Source: Poronia punctata
Lineage: Eukaryota; Ascomycota; Sordariomycetes; Xylariales; Xylariaceae
Direction of reading: 5' to 3'
NCBI GenBank assembly: GCA_022579005.1
Contig: MU401492.1
Location: forward strand, 1 to 64,000
DNA length: 64,000 nucleotides
The notes beneath the pieces were generated by a model. It was not told where the DNA came from. It did not search any database and saw nothing but the letters and a program-made list of their open reading frames with translations. Positions within the stretch are counted from its first letter, which is position 1. Each line of letters begins with the position of its first letter. The position numbers were made by a program, and so were the translations under genes. This document shows, in pieces, positions 24,069 through 34,854 of the stretch.

Positions 24069-26405
24069 TTATGCGATGAAGCTCTTGGTGAAGCTAGTGG
24101 TAACATCCCGTAATCTGGCCTCGAGGTCCTTGCTGATGGCACCCTCCTTCTCAATGGTGGCCAAAAGATCGGCCTCGTTGGTCTTGAGGTGGCTCAAGAA
24201 GTCAGCCTCCCATGTGAGGATCTTGTTAACAGGGACGTTGTCAAGGTAACCGTTGACACCGGCAAAGATGAGGGGAACCATCTCGTTAACGGCCATGGGG
24301 GAGTACTGCTTCTGCTTGAGGAGCTCGGTCAACTATAATATGATTGTCAGTACCTTTTCCTTAACTCGCGAGTTGGAGGTGGACTTACGCGTTCACCACG
24401 GGCAAGAGTCTGCTTGGTGGAAGCATCAAGATCGGAACCGAACTGGGCGAAAGCGGCGACCTCACGGTACTGCGCCAAGAAGAGCTTCAATGAACCAGCG
24501 ACCTGCTTCATGGCCTTGACCTGAGCAGCGGAACCGACACGAGAGACGGACAGACCGACGTTGATGGCAGGTCGGATACCCTTGTAGAACAGCTCAGCCT
24601 CCAAGAAGATCTGGCCATCGGTAATGGAAATGACGTTGGTAGGAATGTAAGCGGACACATCACCACCCTGGGTCTCGATGATAGGCAGGGCAGTCATGGA
24701 ACCGCCACCGAGCTTGTCGTTCATCTTGGCAGCACGCTCGAGCAGACGAGAGTGCAGGTAGAAGACATCACCGGGGTAAGCCTCACGTCCGGGAGGACGG
24801 CGGAGCAGTAGAGACATTTGACGGTAGGCAACGGCCTGCTTGGACAGATCGTCGTAGATGATAAGAGCGTGCTTGCCAGCGTCACGGAAAGCCTCACCGA
24901 TGGAAGCGCCTATTTCAATAATCAGTACATAAACTAACGCGCACTACGAGCACAAAGAAAGCCCGGAATTTGCAAAGAGGTGGAAAGACTAACCAGTGAA
25001 AGGAGCGAGGTACTGGAGAGGGGCAGCCTCGGAGGCAGTGGCAGCGACGATAATGGAGTACTTCATGGCATCGTTCTCCTCAAGGGTCTTGACGAGCTGG
25101 GCGACGGTAGATCGCTTCTGGCCGACGGCGACGTAGACACAGTAAAGCTTCTTCTTCTCATCAGTGCCGTTGTTCCATCGCTTCTGGTTGAGCATGGCAT
25201 CCAGGGCGACGGCAGTCTTTCCAGTTTGACGATCACCAATAATCAGCTCACGCTGGCCTCGGCCAATGGGAACCATGGCGTCGACGGACTTGAGACCGGT
25301 CTGGACGGGCTCGCGGACGGACTGGCGAGGCAGAATACCGGGAGCCTTGAGTTGCGCACGACGTCTCTCCTTGTTGTTTAGGGGTCCCTTGCCATCGATG
25401 GGGTTACCGAGGGCATCAACGACACGGCCGAGAAGCTCGGGGCCGACAGGAACATCAACCTAGTGTCAAAATAATGAGCCATACGTCCATCATGCCGTGT
25501 GGGAAAAGGAACTACTCACAATCTGACCGGTACGCTTGACAGTCTCACCTTCCTTGACGAGACGATCAGAACCGAAAAGCACGACACCGACACGGCCGGC
25601 TTCCAAGTTCATGCACATTCCCTTGACACCCGACGCGAACCTATCAATCGTTAGAGTTTACTTCGACATTTGAGAACCCGGGGTCATGCTTACTCGACCA
25701 GCTCCTCGGCCTGGACATTGGCCATACCGTGAACACGTGCGATACCATCACTATACAATTCCGATGGTTAGTCATTAAAATCCGCCATTCTTGAAAAAAC
25801 ACCCTCTGTTGGAAATGAAGTACGTCAATTCGACGATGCGGTGTGGTTTTCGGTGATTGATCGCGGTTGGGTTGGCCCCGAGGTCAAGGTGGTGTTGTGA
25901 TGTTGCGTTGCGCCAATAGAAAATATCGCCCGTGGACGAAAGGATCCACATACCCGACAGAAAGAACACGGCCAGTCTCAGCCAAGTTGGATTCCTCTGC
26001 TACACCACGGATTCTCTGCTCGAGGATGGAAGAGACTTCGGTGGGTGAGGCCTTTGCTTCGGCGTAGGTCCGGGCCTGGACGGTGAAGGGTGCGGCATTT
26101 CGTGTCTGAGGGTGAAAAAACGCCGTTAGCCGAAAGTGTCCGAAAACCAAGCTCCATCCGTCACCACAGCTGCGAAAGCTTGTGCAAGCTCTATTAAGCT
26201 CGCCAACGACATCAAAACTATGCGAAAAAAACGCAATTGAGCTTCGGAAGCGGCATCTTAATCGATTAAGAACCGATGCATAATGTTTTCGATGGCTCTA
26301 GGCAAACGGGAGATGCCGGAATGCATGACCTACCGCAACGACTCTGCCAGAGGCAGATACGGCGCTCACGGCCCGCGTGGACTGTCTGAGGGCGTTACGG
26401 AACAT
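24069..26405 (-). CDS. ATP1: Mitochondrial F1Fo ATP synthase subunit alpha
   Basis: This is the non-catalytic nucleotide-binding subunit of the F1 hexamer. Seven exons (26334-26405, 25954-26105, 25694-25750, 25520-25640, 24994-25459, 24389-24909, 24069-24332) join in frame to 550 residues, the usual fungal precursor length. The first exon encodes an Arg/Ser/Ala-rich mitochondrial presequence ([20 protein letters not shown]). Then come [16 protein letters not shown], the Walker A motif GDRQTGKT (about residues 209-216), the catalytic-site segment [15 protein letters not shown] and the arginine-finger block [14 protein letters not shown]. All introns are GT-AG with close 3' branch sites. The short 57 nt third exon is typical of Pezizomycotina ATP1. 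The gene shares strand with alternative oxidase 1.6 kb upstream. Confidence 0.97.
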
Positions 26406-28028
26406 ATTAGACGAGGTATATTAAGTCCTCTATAAGGAAGGGGAAAAAATCAATTGCAACCGGATTGCAATTGAAGGAGAGGAGATTGAGGACGGGTGGT
26501 TGGGTTGGGGGAATGGTGGTAACTAGAGACTTTTTCCGAAGGGAAGAAGAGACTGATGCAGGGCGGCCAAAAAAGCGAAGGGGAGAACTGGTCGTGCACA
26601 GACCAGATTGATTGGTGAGCTTCTGCCAACCAAGAAGCTATACCGGTATTAGCCTATACGCTAGCCAGAAATGACCACTTCCCATAAAGTACTCGCACAA
26701 ATCCGCTCAAAGAGGTCCACCTTCTCATCTCAATTGTCGACATGATACCGTGTCGTCAATCCCATGCTCTTATACGTACTGTATTCACCTCACAATATCG
26801 ATGGTTTCGTTAGTTGGCGCAAATTGAAGTCTTTGAGCAAGGCGATTAAATTTGTATGCATATGCTGCGGCAGTGAGCAGACTGCACGCATACAAATACT
26901 GCTACAGAAGTAAGCTTCAACTTAAAATTCATCCCACGTGTGCATATCTACGTCGACGGCAGAAGTGCGGCAAGCCTGCGTTATGGAAAGATGGATAAAT
27001 GTCCTAAACAGAGAGATCATGATGCAACATGATGCACAGTGTCAGCATAGTGTATGAACTTTACTTCAACTACGACCATCGCGTATGCGAAATTTACTTT
27101 TTATAACGAGATAAATATAACAGTAGTCAAGCAGGCTGCTACGCGCCAGCCGTTGAGAAAAATACGACACACTCTCGGCAACACTCATACTCGGAACTAT
27201 ATACGATGCCGTCTGCGTCAACAAGTTGCCCAAATCAAACATCCATCGTACTCTTGGAGATGAGAGCTAGGATCACATGTAAAGTATGCCATCTGGGTTT
27301 AGGAGCCCCCTATTCATACTTCCACCGTCGCAACCTTTAGCGAGAATGCAGATGATACCACTTACAAGTAGACATATCTACTTCGCGTTCTCAACCGCCA
27401 AATCAGATGCCTGGAGTCTCGGAGAGCCGAGTATGACCCATTCTCGCATGTGAGGCATAGCTGATCCCCAAGCGTAGATGCTTATCTTTAAGTCTACTTG
27501 ACTTGGATATCATGTGCCGATACGGCCTTGGCGCGATAACTCCTCTCGACAGCTGGTACAGCTATCTGAGTATTTCAGAGCGACAGTCAGCCACATAACA
27601 GCAGGAGGTTTGATATTTTCCAGTACTCAGACCGCACGGTCATGTACCTTCTTCACGGAACCTGCAGAACGTCAATGAGATGAAAGGTAAGTAGTTTGGA
27701 TACGCTGGGGCATTAGAGAGCAGAGAGAACAGATCCGCCTTCTATATGTAAAGCCGACCTAAACACCCCTTCCTCTAACCTAACCTGTCTGGGATCTATC
27801 TATAGGGATATCATTTCAATTTGTTTGAGTCTTCTCGAAAGTTAAGCAAACCCCGTCACCACCCCAGATTATAAGCACCGCCCCTTTATTTTTGGAACCC
27901 TTTCCCATATTTTATGAACAACCAATCCGTAAGCCCAAACGCCTTTTTAAGTACAGCATAGTATACAAACAAAATGGTAAAATAAGGATAACGAAAAACA
28001 AAGATGAAGAGAAAATCGTTGGAATGGC
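26406..28028. other. Intergenic region, ATP1 promoter and AOX 3' end
   Basis: About 1.6 kb with no supported gene. The part next to 26406 should hold the ATP1 promoter, and the part next to 28028 the oxidase 3' region. Confidence 0.5.
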
Positions 28029-29117
28029 TTATAAGACTTCGGCTCTTTCAAACCCCTCGCCCTTGAGTGCAGGTCTAGGCGGGGTCCTGTCGCCCTTATA
28101 ATCGCTGACAAAGGGATTGGGATCCTCCTTCTGGTCGAGGTTGCCGAGGGTGTGGTTCACACCACGGTGACATGCCTCGTCGGCACGGATGTACATTATA
28201 AGGTCGCGCATCGAGCGGCGACCCTCGGGCATGTGCCAATACCTGACGGCAATATCGGGGACGACGAATTTCGGGTCGGACCACTTGGGAAGATGTCCTT
28301 CGTCTATCTGTCGGATGGCCATGGTGTAAGTGTGGACGGCCTCCTCCTCGAGATATCCGACGAAGCGATGGGTGATCTTGGGCGAGATCAGGTACGACAG
28401 CACCAGGCCGTTGAAGTAGACACCCTGTGCGGTGATGATCATGAGCTTCATGAACCAGCCCGGCTCACACATCTTCATAAAGGTCAACAGGTGCATCCGC
28501 TCGTTGTAGCTCTCCTCGAGCAGCGTCTCGATCCAGCCGTTGTCTCGCTTCAGACGCCGTAGGCTGTGTAGATGCCGCAACATGCCCGCCACCATACCAG
28601 GCACGCCCGCGATCGACTCGAGGAATAGGAATCGAATCATCCACTGCGCCTCCGTCAGCGGCTTGATGGCGTGCGTGGCCGTGGTCGGGTTCGCTTTGTC
28701 GACCTGTTTCTCGCTGCGCATTCCCGTGCAGAAGTCCATCCCCCAGCGACATAAGCGCATGAACTTCCAAGCGAAAGAATCCCCCCATGTAACCGGCTTG
28801 CGGTGGGCCGGTACTACGGCCAGCATCTCCTCTTCCGTGTAGCCGTGATGGGGCCATGCCGGTGGCGTTCTTCTGATATTCTCGGTCTCATTAGTGGGGA
28901 AGAATTCCCGTAGATGGCTCACGGGTGTCGTCGAGAAGGCCCGGGCGCCATATGGAAGGTGGTTATCAAGCTGTTGCGACGTAGTAGGGGTCAAGCTAAG
29001 ACGGAGGCTGGCCAGATGACTCGGTGTGGAACTCGTTAGAAGAGGCACTAGACGTCGAGAAAGATGAGAAGCATGCTTTGGTGAGCAAAGCTTCGTTTGC
29101 GTCCTGGCTGATAGCAT
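28029..29117 (-). CDS. AOX1: Mitochondrial alternative oxidase
   Basis: A cyanide-insensitive ubiquinol oxidase of the inner mitochondrial membrane that bypasses complexes III and IV. The single-exon gene encodes 362 residues, near the fungal norm. The first 60-65 residues are Arg/Ser/Leu-rich and nearly free of acids, ending with RAFSTTPVS, a probable targeting peptide with cleavage site. All di-iron ligand motifs are present: [12 protein letters not shown] (E about 167), NERMHL (E206, H209), [11 protein letters not shown] (E257-258) and [12 protein letters not shown] (E314, H317). Two hydrophobic stretches (about 162-182 and 224-244) match the membrane-contact helices. Neurospora aod-1 has introns; none is visible here. 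Its neighbour is ATP1 on the same strand. Transcriptional induction by respiratory stress is known for the family, but I could not identify binding sites. Confidence 0.97.
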   Translation of the reverse strand: MLSARTQTKLCSPKHASHLSRRLVPLLTSSTPSHLASLRLSLTPTTSQQLDNHLPYGARAFSTTPVSHLREFFPTNETENIRRTPPAWPHHGYTEEEMLAVVPAHRKPVTWGDSFAWKFMRLCRWGMDFCTGMRSEKQVDKANPTTATHAIKPLTEAQWMIRFLFLESIAGVPGMVAGMLRHLHSLRRLKRDNGWIETLLEESYNERMHLLTFMKMCEPGWFMKLMIITAQGVYFNGLVLSYLISPKITHRFVGYLEEEAVHTYTMAIRQIDEGHLPKWSDPKFVVPDIAVRYWHMPEGRRSMRDLIMYIRADEACHRGVNHTLGNLDQKEDPNPFVSDYKGDRTPPRPALKGEGFERAEVL

Positions 29118-30629
29118 CAGGGTTGTGATATGGCGCAGTCCTCACGCAATATGAGTGTTGTTGACTTGTGTAGTGTAGATGCTGATGACTAAGATAAACA
29201 GGAGATACAAATGAGGATGTATGTCCAGTTACTCCTTTAAATATCTGAGAGTGCTATGTGGTGAGAAAAGGAGGCCTGAGACATTACAGACAGAGCCCTA
29301 GCCTTTTATTTATTTTTCCACCTCACGAGAACCACCTCACTACCGAAAAGGGCTGACTCGCCTTTGTCCTGAGTCCCTGACCAGACAGCACCGAAGCCAT
29401 CTTAGGTCTCTCCTGGCGTGTAACACCGGAGCTGTAAGATGGCGCGTAGCGTACTTCGTTTAGAAAGTAGCCACTCATAAGCGAGCAAAACAAGTTTCTC
29501 ACCAAAGTCCCAGTCCTATACCGCCGCGAGCTGTGATGGCGGAGCCTTTTGTGATATCATCTAGCGTCTCCCGGAGTTCTCGGGATTGGCTCTTTGTATA
29601 AAGGATTCTTTTTTAAGCCTTGCGCAAGCTGGTTGACTCATTAGGGGCCGCTGTAATTCTCAGAGCGAGCAAGTTTTCGGTCTTGGTCTATCTGTAGGTG
29701 GTCATCTGGCTCTGATAACTGCTTACCTATCGGGAATTGCAGGATGCTTTGAAAGAGCTGCCGCCGTCATATTTTCGTGACAACAAAGCTGCAATTGGCA
29801 TATGTTCTGATACATGCATATACTCGGCTAGGTAGTTGGAGATATACTCATTATGGAGTTATCGGTAGCATGGGAAGGAGGTTAACGAAAACCTCTTTCA
29901 CCCAGCAGGTGACAGCTTAGAATCAACCTAAAATATGCTATTATGTTTAATTGTTTGTTTCCCTTTTTCTATTTGCCTCTCACTTGAAATCCTACAACAT
30001 AACGTGGTGACTAGGAGTACTAGAAGCAAAAGAGGGTGCTCAAGAATATCTCTATACCGGGTATTTATCAGAGTAAGCATAATTAAATACCATCCGGGTC
30101 CGCCCGAAAGATCGGCAGCTGACCTAACACCGAAAAGACACGAGGAGTGCGAAGAACGGAAACAAAACGGGGCAACGACTCCATTCCAGAACTGACAGTA
30201 GAATAGAAAGTAGGAGCTCGGGAGTAAACAGAGTGCCCTGCCTGCCAGTTCGAAATTCTCCACAGGAGCCGCAAGTGCCAAGGCTGCATGAATGCGACGT
30301 TGCTAGGTACTTGTAATCTGCTTGTAAACACCAAGGTCAAATGGATATACATATATCTCCAAGCATCTCCAAGCAACCTGTATACACCTGTAAAGAACAC
30401 ACATCGATTGGAAAGCATTTCGAATACCCAGATACTCGTAACGCCCAATGGCTTTACATAAACCGCGTACTCGTAGGTATACGTACGTAGCTGGACCCCT
30501 GAGCACGCCAAGCAAGCTACGCACGATCGACCAAGAACGAGAGATTGCCTATATAAAGGCAAATAGATCCAGAGCTTAACAACAAGGCCTTAGCTGACCA
30601 ACCAACTTGAGAGCAATATTCGAGCCCGG

Positions 30630-30646
30630 TAGCCTAGTGGTAATGG
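30630..30646 (+). other. tRNA A-box-like fragment
   Basis: TAGCCTAGTGGTAATGG fits the tRNA A-box/D-arm consensus and the D-stem GCC/GGC pairs, but no B-box follows at the right distance. Probably a 5' tRNA relic. Confidence 0.3.
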
Positions 30647-31148
30647 CGTCCGACCGGAATTCCGAATTGTTATTCTAGGCGCATGAGACCAAAGTAGGCA
30701 GCGACCAAAAATGATATCAATATCGAGAGCGGCGGATCGTCTTACCACGATAATCTATCTCAATGATCAAAGACTTAAAGAGCCTAAGAAAATTAGAAAA
30801 TATGACCATAACAGAAAATGCGCATAAAAGTAAGGCAATTGCCCATGGACGCCATGTGTGGCCGGATATGCTCAAAGGCGGGTTGGAACAAGCTTCTTTT
30901 TTTCGCCTTTTTTCTTGAAAATGCCTTCTCTGAAGGGGGGAAGAGGAGTATTCTTTTTGATCTTGGTCTAACATATAAGACCCCTATATCCCATGAACCG
31001 GACTGCACTTGTGTAAACGTAGAAATAGAAATACGTTTTCCATAGATGTGTATTTGCTGCTGGCCTTCTCCTGCCTACTCGTACAAGTAGAGAATAGATC
31101 AAGTTGATACCCAAATACTACTGAGTGTAGCACACTCTATCAAGGGGG

Positions 31149-31165
31149 TTAGGTTCGATTCCTGA
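31149..31165 (+). other. tRNA T-arm (B-box) fragment
   Basis: TTAGG-TTCGATT-CCTGA forms a proper 5 bp T-stem with a 7-nt loop, but no matching A-box or acceptor stem lies upstream. Probably a 3' tRNA relic. Confidence 0.35.
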
Positions 31166-31307
31166 CAGCGCTATTAGTATTCGCTTGGTAGCTCATTTAA
31201 TACCTAGGACCGACCCCCACTATTCTAACCATATCCAGCTGGGCGGTACGCTACCGAGAGTCTCCTGGGCAGACTATTGGCCCAACGACTTTGCGACGAC
31301 AGGGGAG

Positions 31308-31318
31308 GGTTCGATTCG
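31308..31318 (+). other. B-box-like motif
   Basis: GGTTCGATTCG matches the polymerase III B-box closely, but the flanks do not form a T-stem. It lies 160 bp from a better T-arm fragment. Confidence 0.2.
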
Positions 31319-31883
31319 TGTACGTTCCAACTTTGCAATTTTTTAATTTTTTTTGGTTTTTGCTTCGAGTAAACGCAGAGAACAGCTGATGAAGCGGAGG
31401 TCAAAGATGATACAGATTGTATATCTATCATTGTTGGTACATGTAGCTATGGTCTACCTACATGTACATAGTAACTATCTAACACATGAACATTGGCCCG
31501 GCAACTCATGTTAGTCACAACACTTCTAACCTAGGCTATCTAGTTGCTCCGCCCTTGATCAACTACACGCACTCGTACTCATAGATACGAGTAGAAGACG
31601 CCGTCACAATCCGTTTTCAACCCGACTCACCCGCAAAAGCAACCATAAGCAGCCTGCTTCTCTATCTATCGCACTGTTCGCCAGTAGATAGATACGCATG
31701 GACCATGTCTCCTACCGTACGCAACACCATCCGGTAGAAGTCCGGCAACACGGTGCTGTGAGTCTGACCTGTCACCTTTAACCCAAATCCGGTACCTAAT
31801 GTAAGGGATATAAGGCCTAATAACGAGCTGAATCCCAACAGCGCGCAGTTTGTAATGTCCCTCCTGGTTCAGAAAAGACCCCG

Positions 31884-31897
31884 TTAGCTCAGTGGTA
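31884..31897 (+). other. tRNA A-box-like fragment
   Basis: TTAGCTCAGTGGTA is an excellent A-box/D-loop match, yet the following 60 nt give no T-arm and the ends do not pair. Probably a 5' tRNA relic. Confidence 0.3.
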
Positions 31898-32061
31898 CGA
31901 CTGGGAGGAGCCCTTGTGTCGGGTCCTTGAGTGGTGACACAAAGCTTCCCTTCCCCGGTCCATTATAATCATTCTCGTAAGCTTTCTGGTGCGACAACAG
32001 TGCGCTTTAGCCATTGTTGTCCCTCTCAAGCCTGGCTGCTAAAAAAATGAGAATGATTAGG

Positions 32062-32092
32062 TAGGCTTTCGCTCCACTCGAGTGAAAGCCTA
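32062..32092. other. 13 bp inverted repeat, hairpin
   Basis: Arms 32062-32074 and 32080-32092 pair over 13 positions with one G-T wobble around a 5-nt loop. No gene adjoins it. Confidence 0.6.
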
Positions 32093-34820
32093 ACCCCCTA
32101 CACTGGACCGGTTGAAGCTTTCGGGAAACCCCAGCAAATAGGAGAGCCATGAGAGCCCGCCCGAATTTCCTCCAGTTGACTGCCCCGAACCTTGAATTGA
32201 TGGAGATAGGTGACGGGCGGAAGACTTCAGGTTGTGCCGCCGAGTATCCCATGGTGCACCATGGTATGGGTCTTTCGTCTGGGAGGTTTCATTACAAACA
32301 TCTTTTTTATTTATTCTTGTTCCCTTTTTGTTTATTGTTGTTGATTTTCTCATTCCTCCTAACTTGCCGTCCGGCGCCGACCTGAAGTTTTTCACACTGT
32401 CGCTGTTGCACATAATGGCTGTATAAGAACGCACAGGCCATATGTGTAGACTCGTGGTTCAACTATCGCCCTTTCCCCCATCTTTTATTATTTTTCATGC
32501 CTTGTAATCCTATTGACTTGGCATCAAGACATCGGGTGCAATCAAAGGAGCCATGTACTTCATGTGCGACTCCGTTGGTCCGTCCTTTTATGCTGCTAAT
32601 ACTGCATTCAACATCAGGCACGCAATGCCGGGCACGGCATATACAATACATCGAGCCGTAGCTGTGTCGATGGTACGCAACACATCACATAACCATACTC
32701 CTCAAGAAACCGCTGCCAGAAAAACCAGCCAAGGACCCCAGGCGACAGACAGTCTCGGCGCTTGAAATTCGAATATGTAACGGCGAATAGATTCATCTCG
32801 GGAGACATCGAAGGTAGATGGTACCCTACGTCACAAAACCTATCAATATACTAGGGATTCCCTTTATACAATGACACACTACGCGGCCCCGGATGGCATA
32901 TATAGATACCATGGGATTCGTAAAATTGGTTGAACTCGACTGCTCGGTCCGCCAGTCAGAGAGAGCTATTACCCCGCTCCCGGTTTCCCGTGTATCTTCT
33001 CGGCAGGCGAAGCTCAGCGCCGGGGTGAAGAGGTTCCCCTCTAGACGAAACAAATCGGCATATCTACCGTCTAGGCTTCCCAACGGTGGGGCGAATCAGC
33101 AGGCGGCGAAACCCAATAGCGTGGACGCGGGAATCGTTTTCAAGGGTGGAAAACCGATCATGATTGGTTTGCCGTCTTCGTTGCTTATTTGTTTGTTTGT
33201 TGTCAAGATCTGTATTCCGGTCAACCGCGCCTGTCGTGCGCGTCGACAACCTAATCCTACCGCCTGAGACAATGACACAACGTATTCCCTATCTAGTGAC
33301 GGGAGGCAAAAAAGTGGAGGTTTGGCACGGAGTTCATGGTTGATTGCATAGTACCACGCCTCTGCTTTATGCTCTATTCCGTACATAATTTCTAGTGGTG
33401 CTTCTTGAAAGGCGTTACCGGGTATAAACTATCAACATACAGCGTCTCCCGCCATTCTGCACGCCGAGTCCTGTATTTGACGAATAGCTTGGGGGAGATG
33501 CTTGATTTGCAGTGGACAAGAGATATCATTTCCCATGGATATGGTACTGTCTAAGCCACCTCGGGGTTCAGGCTTCTAGGGAACCCTATCATTTATGTTG
33601 TCGCCACCTTCGTATTGGATTTTGGATGGTGTACCATCCCACCAATGAATAGAAAGTGTGTGGCGTAGCTTATATGAGTAGTTGAATAGGAAAAATAAAG
33701 CGATGAATAGTATTCTTTTGCATGTTGGCAGCAAAAATGCCATGCCACCGCTAAATCATTGCAAGGCCGTTGGCAGCAATATACACACGTATAGCCGTCT
33801 CCTACATAACTGAAGAGTATTTTTGTATCCTAGCTAGGTATATTTTCAAGAGCTGGGTATCTCGGTCGTCTTTGTGCTCTTCCTCTTCCTTTTCTACAGG
33901 TAGCACCTGCTGGGCCACTGCATCTCTTTCATTAAACCGAATATCATATGGAACATGTCCGACGAACTTTTTGAGTGGCGGTCTTATGTAAAGCAACGAA
34001 TTTATAATAGGTTTTGGAGGGTAAATATCTTCTTCGCGTGAATGTGTACAAGGTCCCTGTCCGGGACGAGCGGCTGGCCCGCATGTCCGAGCTAGGATGC
34101 TGTCAAGATTCGCCCTTCTAGCCCCTTTCGTGATCTGCGCCCACTAGACCGGGGACTTTGGAAGAGCGTCATGTCTCAACATTTTAATGGAGATCTCTTT
34201 CAACGGGCTATCTTAATGGGGTGTTATTTTTAGTGGCCGCCGGGGGGGCCGCAGCCACGAGGTAAGTACCAAGGCTGTGGCGACATCATCTCTAGGTTAG
34301 GTCTTTCTACGTCTTTAGGATAGGTAGCTAGGCCGCCTGGTTTGCATGGTACTCTTTATAGACTAAAAGTCCCGTCGTGCTGAGTTGACATATCTAGTGG
34401 TGTGGATTCTGTGTACGTGTACGTGTTGGTAGGTAGGTGATCCGTGGAGACGGCTGTCTACCCTATGGGCCTATCTAGGCTCGGATTACCGTGGCCGGGG
34501 CACTTTACCCTATTCCAAACTTCGGACAGGAAATGCGTGTGCGTAGGTAGTGGTGAGTATGGAGGAAATACGATAATTGATGGCTAGATGCGTCTGAGCC
34601 TGCGAGGGGATGGGAAGGTTACTTGTCAAAACTGTGGGACATCAATTCTCTAGTGTCAGAGAGTGTTCGTTATCGTATTTTGGATTTTCTTTTTACTATT
34701 TCTTTCCGAACGTACCTACCTTTAAATAGACTCTTTATATGTGCCCGCAGATAGGTTGTCTGATATCCGTGGTAGGGCAAGCGATGTCCATGCACGCTCT
34801 TTAAAACTGTCACAACTTTC

Positions 34821-34854
34821 TACACGTACACGTACACGTACCCGTACCCGTACC
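34821..34854. repeat. Hexamer array (CGTACA then CGTACC)
   Basis: Roughly three CGTACA units pass into three CGTACC units. This is a short non-coding tandem repeat. Confidence 0.75.

Noticed and set aside
30083..30562. 159-codon minus-strand frame
   Set aside because: Overlapped by frames on both strands, rich in rare Cys/Trp/Tyr patterns typical of non-coding DNA, and no motif is recognised.
32893..33267. 124-codon plus-strand frame
   Set aside because: Protein looks random and antisense frames of similar length exist; no homology is apparent to me.
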